Positions 61,144 through 64,000 of a stretch of DNA of 64,000 nt are shown piece after piece. Below the pieces are notes generated by a model that made no database searches, was not told where the DNA came from, and saw only the letters and a list, made by a program, of their open reading frames with translations. The position numbers and the translations under genes are program-made. This stretch comes from Gloeocapsopsis dulcis (GTDB lineage Bacteria; Cyanobacteriota; Cyanobacteriia; Cyanobacteriales; Chroococcidiopsidaceae). Positions within the stretch are counted from its first letter, which is position 1. The number at the start of each line of letters is the position of its first letter. Location: assembly GCF_032163395.1 (NCBI RefSeq), contig NZ_CP119968.1:5110001-5174000 (forward strand), given 5' to 3'.

Positions 61144-62016
61144 TTACTTGGGTTGTTGAGTCGTCGCGACTGGCTGAGTAGTACTTGTAGCATTTGCGCC
61201 AATAACTTGGAGTCGCTGAGTCACCATAGTCATACCATCTCCCCGAACTACGATTGCAGAAATCCAACGATGATTTCCAGATGCTGGAGCACGACCTTGT
61301 TTAAAAATACCACCAGCGGAAAGTAATTCCAACTCAAGTGGTACAGGATTTAAGTAACTTCCTGGTTTTATAGGTTCCTCAATGACTGCGCCTAAGAGAT
61401 AATCATCTCCAAGAGGTTCTTGCACGATCGCATCAAAATTAAATTGTTGTCCAGCTTTGACTTGTTGGGGCAATCTTACCTCAATTGTTGGTGGTTTAGC
61501 TCCGGCTCTTAATTGACTGCGTTCCCATAAAATATCTTGGCGGACAATTCTTTCATTCTCAATTCGCTGTCGCGATCTAATCGTCGCATTAAACATTAAA
61601 TTTCGATTGTCTTGTACCTGACTACCGCTAATATTTGTAATTGTTTCGGCAACAATCGCCCGTCCCTCTGGCTTCCACGATTCAACGCGTGTTGTATATC
61701 TTAGTTGTGGGTAACGTTGCCAGAGTTGAGTTAAAGACTGTTCCATACTTTGTTGCGTCAAGCCGTCAGAATGGGTGAAGTTTGTTCCATAGTATTGCGT
61801 AACAGCTTTAGCATTGTGTGCATTAGCAGCTGCGTCAACGCGTGCTAATAGATTTTTCAACGCGGGAGGCGCATCTGGTGTTGCTTGGGCTTGAACGCGG
61901 TGCGCTTGCAGCACTAAGCCTAAAGTGATAAAGAATGCTACCCAACTGCTAGCTGACAACTTATTGTGTTGAAAAAACATGCGAGAACGAGCTAAAAAAG
62001 ACATAAAGTTACGCAT
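61144..62016 (-). CDS. Secreted NTF2-like protein of unknown function
   Basis: The 290-residue protein has a signal peptide (hydrophobic AFFITLGLVLQ, ending VQAQA). A domain at about 55-165 looks like the NTF2/SnoaL fold (LLARVDAAANAHNAKAVTQYYG, VRQDILWERSQL). A beta-rich C-terminal half at about 175-275 (IEVRLPQQVKAGQQFNFDAIV) follows. Internal ATG codons at residues 5 and 13 are other possible starts. It is divergent from murG with 82 bp between. The function is not known. Confidence 0.72.
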   Translation of the reverse strand: MRNFMSFLARSRMFFQHNKLSASSWVAFFITLGLVLQAHRVQAQATPDAPPALKNLLARVDAAANAHNAKAVTQYYGTNFTHSDGLTQQSMEQSLTQLWQRYPQLRYTTRVESWKPEGRAIVAETITNISGSQVQDNRNLMFNATIRSRQRIENERIVRQDILWERSQLRAGAKPPTIEVRLPQQVKAGQQFNFDAIVQEPLGDDYLLGAVIEEPIKPGSYLNPVPLELELLSAGGIFKQGRAPASGNHRWISAIVVRGDGMTMVTQRLQVIGANATSTTQPVATTQQPK

Positions 62017-62098
62017 CGGTGATAGCTTGATATTTGATTACTATAAAACAGTTAATTGTTTAATCTTAAGCTAACCTGGGCGTTGACTTTGTAACTCA

Positions 62099-63166
62099 AT
62101 GGCAATACCGACAAAATTATTAATTGCGGCGAGTGGTACTGGCGGACATCTGTTTCCGGCGATCGCACTAGCTGAACAGTTACCAGATTATGAGATTGAG
62201 TGGTTGGGTGTTCCCGATCGCTTAGAAACGCAGTTAGTTCCCGCACAATATCCACTCCACAACATTTCGGTTGCGGGATTTCAAGAACGCTTAGGAATTG
62301 GTACGCTACGCAATCTAAGTAAAATTGCCAGTTCGGTTTTTCAAGTCCGCCAGCTACTGCAACAAAAGTCATTTCAAGGCGTTTTCACTACAGGGGGTTA
62401 CATCGCCGCCCCTGCTGTCATGGCTGCGCGATCGCTGGGAATTCCGATAATTCTGCACGAATCTAACGCGATACCTGGAAAAGTCACGCGTTTTTTTAGC
62501 TCATTGTGTACTGCCGTTGCGCTGGGGTTTGAACCCGCAGCCCAGTACTTACCGCGTATTCAAACAATTTATACTGGCACACCAGTGCGATCGCAGTTTT
62601 TAAGTGCAAAAGAACAATTACCTCTCCTCGATCTGCCAATTCCTGACAAGGCATTCCTCATCGTTATTGTCGGTGGTAGCCAGGGTGCAGTTGCAGTTAA
62701 TCAACTGATCCGTCAGTGTGCGCCAGCATGGTTTGACGCTGGTGTGTGGATTGTACATTTGACAGGAAATAACGATCCTGATGTCGCAAGTCTCCAACAT
62801 CCACAGTATTTTCCCCTGCCTTTTTATGACAATATGGCAAGTTTGCTGCAAAGAGCAAATCTAGCGATCGGGCGTTCTGGGGCTGGTACTGTCACCGAGT
62901 TAGCTATTACTCGCAAACCTGCAATTTTTATTCCGTTACCAACTGCTGCGGAAGATCATCAATTCTACAATGCTCAAGTCTTAGCCGCATCAGGTGCAGC
63001 CATAGTGTTTCGCCAAAAAGAATTAACTCCCGAAGTGTTGCAAACTCAGGTATTGGAGTTATTACACTCACCCGCATTGCAAAAAATGGCGGATGCTGCC
63101 GGAAAAATTGCAGTTTTTGATAGTGCTGAAAGATTGGCGAAGTTGGTGCGCGAGCTAGTACATTAG
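62099..63166 (+). CDS. murG: UDP-GlcNAc:MurNAc-pentapeptide-undecaprenol GlcNAc transferase
   Basis: The 355-residue protein has ASGTGGHLFPAIALAEQL (first glycine loop), TTGGYIAAPAVMAARSLGIPIILHESNAIPGK, VIVGGSQGAVAVNQLI and IGRSGAGTVTELAITRKPAIFIPLPTAAEDHQ, all standard for MurG. It adds GlcNAc to lipid I to form lipid II on the inner face of the membrane. It is a housekeeping peptidoglycan gene and shows that the polysaccharide locus has ended. Confidence 0.97.
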   Translation: MAIPTKLLIAASGTGGHLFPAIALAEQLPDYEIEWLGVPDRLETQLVPAQYPLHNISVAGFQERLGIGTLRNLSKIASSVFQVRQLLQQKSFQGVFTTGGYIAAPAVMAARSLGIPIILHESNAIPGKVTRFFSSLCTAVALGFEPAAQYLPRIQTIYTGTPVRSQFLSAKEQLPLLDLPIPDKAFLIVIVGGSQGAVAVNQLIRQCAPAWFDAGVWIVHLTGNNDPDVASLQHPQYFPLPFYDNMASLLQRANLAIGRSGAGTVTELAITRKPAIFIPLPTAAEDHQFYNAQVLAASGAAIVFRQKELTPEVLQTQVLELLHSPALQKMADAAGKIAVFDSAERLAKLVRELVH

Positions 63167-63239
63167 TATTATTCTCGGCAAAACGTTAAAATGTGGGATA
63201 ACGATTCAACGTAACACTGACAAGCTTTGCTTGAGAATT

Positions 63240-63857
63240 ATGCAAACACAACAGCGATACTACACTCCAGAAGAATACTTGAAGTTAGAGGAGGCTGCTG
63301 AATACAAAAGTGAATATATTGATGGGCCAATAGTTCCAATGGCAGGCGGTTCAACAAATCATAATCAAATAGCACTTAACTTTAGCACCGAGTTAAATTT
63401 TGCCTTTAAAAGACAAAACTATCGGGTATATATGGGAGATGTTCGGTTGTGGATACCCGAAAGGCGGTTTTACACCTATCCAGATGTCATGGTGATAGTT
63501 GGAGAACCAGAGTATTACAATAACCGCACAGATACAATCACGAATCCCCAAGTTATTGTCGAGGTTTTATCAGAATCGACTCAAGGTTACGATCGCGAAG
63601 AAAAATTCCGTGCTTACCGGACAATCGCTTCTTTCCAGGAATACTTACTAATTGATCAAAACTCAATTCACATCGATCAGTTGTCGCAAACAGGGAAAAA
63701 ACGTTGGGAACTACGCGAGTACGATCAAGAAGACAAAGCCCTAACTTTAACGACAGTCCCTTTTGAGATTTCCCTAGTCGATTTATATAATAAAGTCAAG
63801 TTTGAACCTAGTGCTGCGCAATACAACAATGCAGGTTCTGATATTATCTCCGATTGA
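63240..63857 (+). CDS. Uma2 family (DUF820) protein
   Basis: ATG 63240 is chosen over an in-frame TTG at 63231. The 205-residue product has YYTPEEYLKLEEAAEYKSEYIDGPIV, YPDVMVIVGEPE, PQVIVEVLSESTQGYDREEKFRAY and EYLLIDQ, typical of the Uma2 group. These have a restriction-endonuclease-like PD-(D/E)XK fold and are present in dozens of copies in cyanobacteria; their role is not settled. The Asp/Glu active-site pattern (PDV...VEVLS) is intact. Confidence 0.9.
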   Translation: MQTQQRYYTPEEYLKLEEAAEYKSEYIDGPIVPMAGGSTNHNQIALNFSTELNFAFKRQNYRVYMGDVRLWIPERRFYTYPDVMVIVGEPEYYNNRTDTITNPQVIVEVLSESTQGYDREEKFRAYRTIASFQEYLLIDQNSIHIDQLSQTGKKRWELREYDQEDKALTLTTVPFEISLVDLYNKVKFEPSAAQYNNAGSDIISD

Positions 63858-63891
63858 GTAACTCTAGTAGTAATTCGCTACTAGAGTTACT
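63857..63891. terminator. Bidirectional hairpin terminator
   Basis: AGTAACTCTAGTAG (63857-63870) pairs perfectly with CTACTAGAGTTACT (63878-63891) around a 7-base loop (14-bp stem). It overlaps the last base of the Uma2 stop codon and lies between two convergent genes. No long T tract follows on the + strand. Confidence 0.6.
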
Positions 63892-63921
63892 TGCTAGTCA
63901 CTAGTCACCTTTACTCTTTGC

Positions 63922-64000
63922 TCACTCACGCCTAACATTGAATTTTTCACAGTATTTCGCAAATTGAGCATTTACCTTTTCAGGATCTAGTCCAAACTGC
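63922..64000 (-). CDS. C-terminal end of an unidentified gene
   Basis: On the - strand, 25 codons read QFGLDPEKVNAQFAKYCEKF and NVRRE before a TGA at 63922-63924. The composition looks like a genuine protein end (helical, charged). The rest is outside the window. I do not recognise the family, and 25 residues are too few to decide. Confidence 0.5.
   Translation of the reverse strand, partial: QFGLDPEKVNAQFAKYCEKFNVRRE

Overview
The window comes from a cyanobacterium. Many GCGATCGC (HIP1) sites lie in and between genes, heptanucleotide short tandem repeats occur, and the gene families are cyanobacterial: a lyase close to the cyanobacterial phenylalanine ammonia-lyase type, a Uma2 nuclease and a HepA-like exporter. 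The gene set recalls the thick-walled, Chroococcidiopsis-like lineages related to heterocyst formers, but species cannot be settled from this sequence.

Nearly the whole window, about 60 kb, is one large extracellular polysaccharide locus, almost all on the + strand. Positions 1-9.9 kb hold a Wzy-pathway core: a Wzz/Wzc-type co-polymerase with P-loop domain, a Wzy-like polymerase, several glycosyltransferases, a PAPS-type sulfotransferase and a PssD/PssE (Alg14/Alg13-like) pair. Positions 10-13.3 kb carry two paralogous secreted polysaccharide lyases in convergent orientation. Positions 14-20.2 kb hold a sugar-nucleotide block (glucose-1-phosphate cytidylyltransferase, LhgO-like oxidase, NAD epimerase, DRL-like SAF oxidoreductase) with an RTX-secreted SGNH esterase inside it. 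A matching 3,5-epimerase lies far away at 58.1 kb. Positions 21.5-34.7 kb hold all four genes for CMP-Kdo (kdsD, kdsB, kdsA, kdsC). Between kdsB and kdsA lies a 4.3-kb segment bounded by two IS1-family copies, which sits in a broken glycosyltransferase gene and carries a GMC oxidoreductase and a decayed PP-loop gene. Positions 34.7-48.5 kb add a polysialyltransferase-like enzyme, a second GMC oxidoreductase, more glycosyltransferases, two left-handed beta-helix acyltransferases, a HepA-like ABC exporter and an esterase.

The most unusual part is 48.7-55.1 kb: an aromatic amino acid ammonia-lyase of the PAL/TAL type with a Tyr-His selectivity pair, overlapped by an AMP-forming acyl ligase, then a GT61-type glycosyltransferase and a free-standing carrier protein-thioesterase didomain. 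Together they suggest that a hydroxycinnamic acid (coumarate or cinnamate) is made from Tyr or Phe, activated, and placed on a carrier or polysaccharide. This reading is inference. The locus ends with a second SGNH hydrolase, GT2, 3,5-epimerase, the initiating sugar-phosphate transferase (WbaP type) and a GT8 enzyme. From 61 kb housekeeping or unrelated genes follow: an NTF2-like secreted protein, murG, a Uma2 nuclease and the end of an unidentified gene.

Assembly and trimming enzymes (two lyases, a GH5-like hydrolase, two SGNH esterases, an alpha/beta hydrolase) are interleaved, so the polymer is probably modified after export. No outer-membrane Wza-type exporter and no Wzx flippase were seen in this window. 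Several dispersed repeat families occupy the gaps. No tRNA, rRNA or CRISPR array was recognised.
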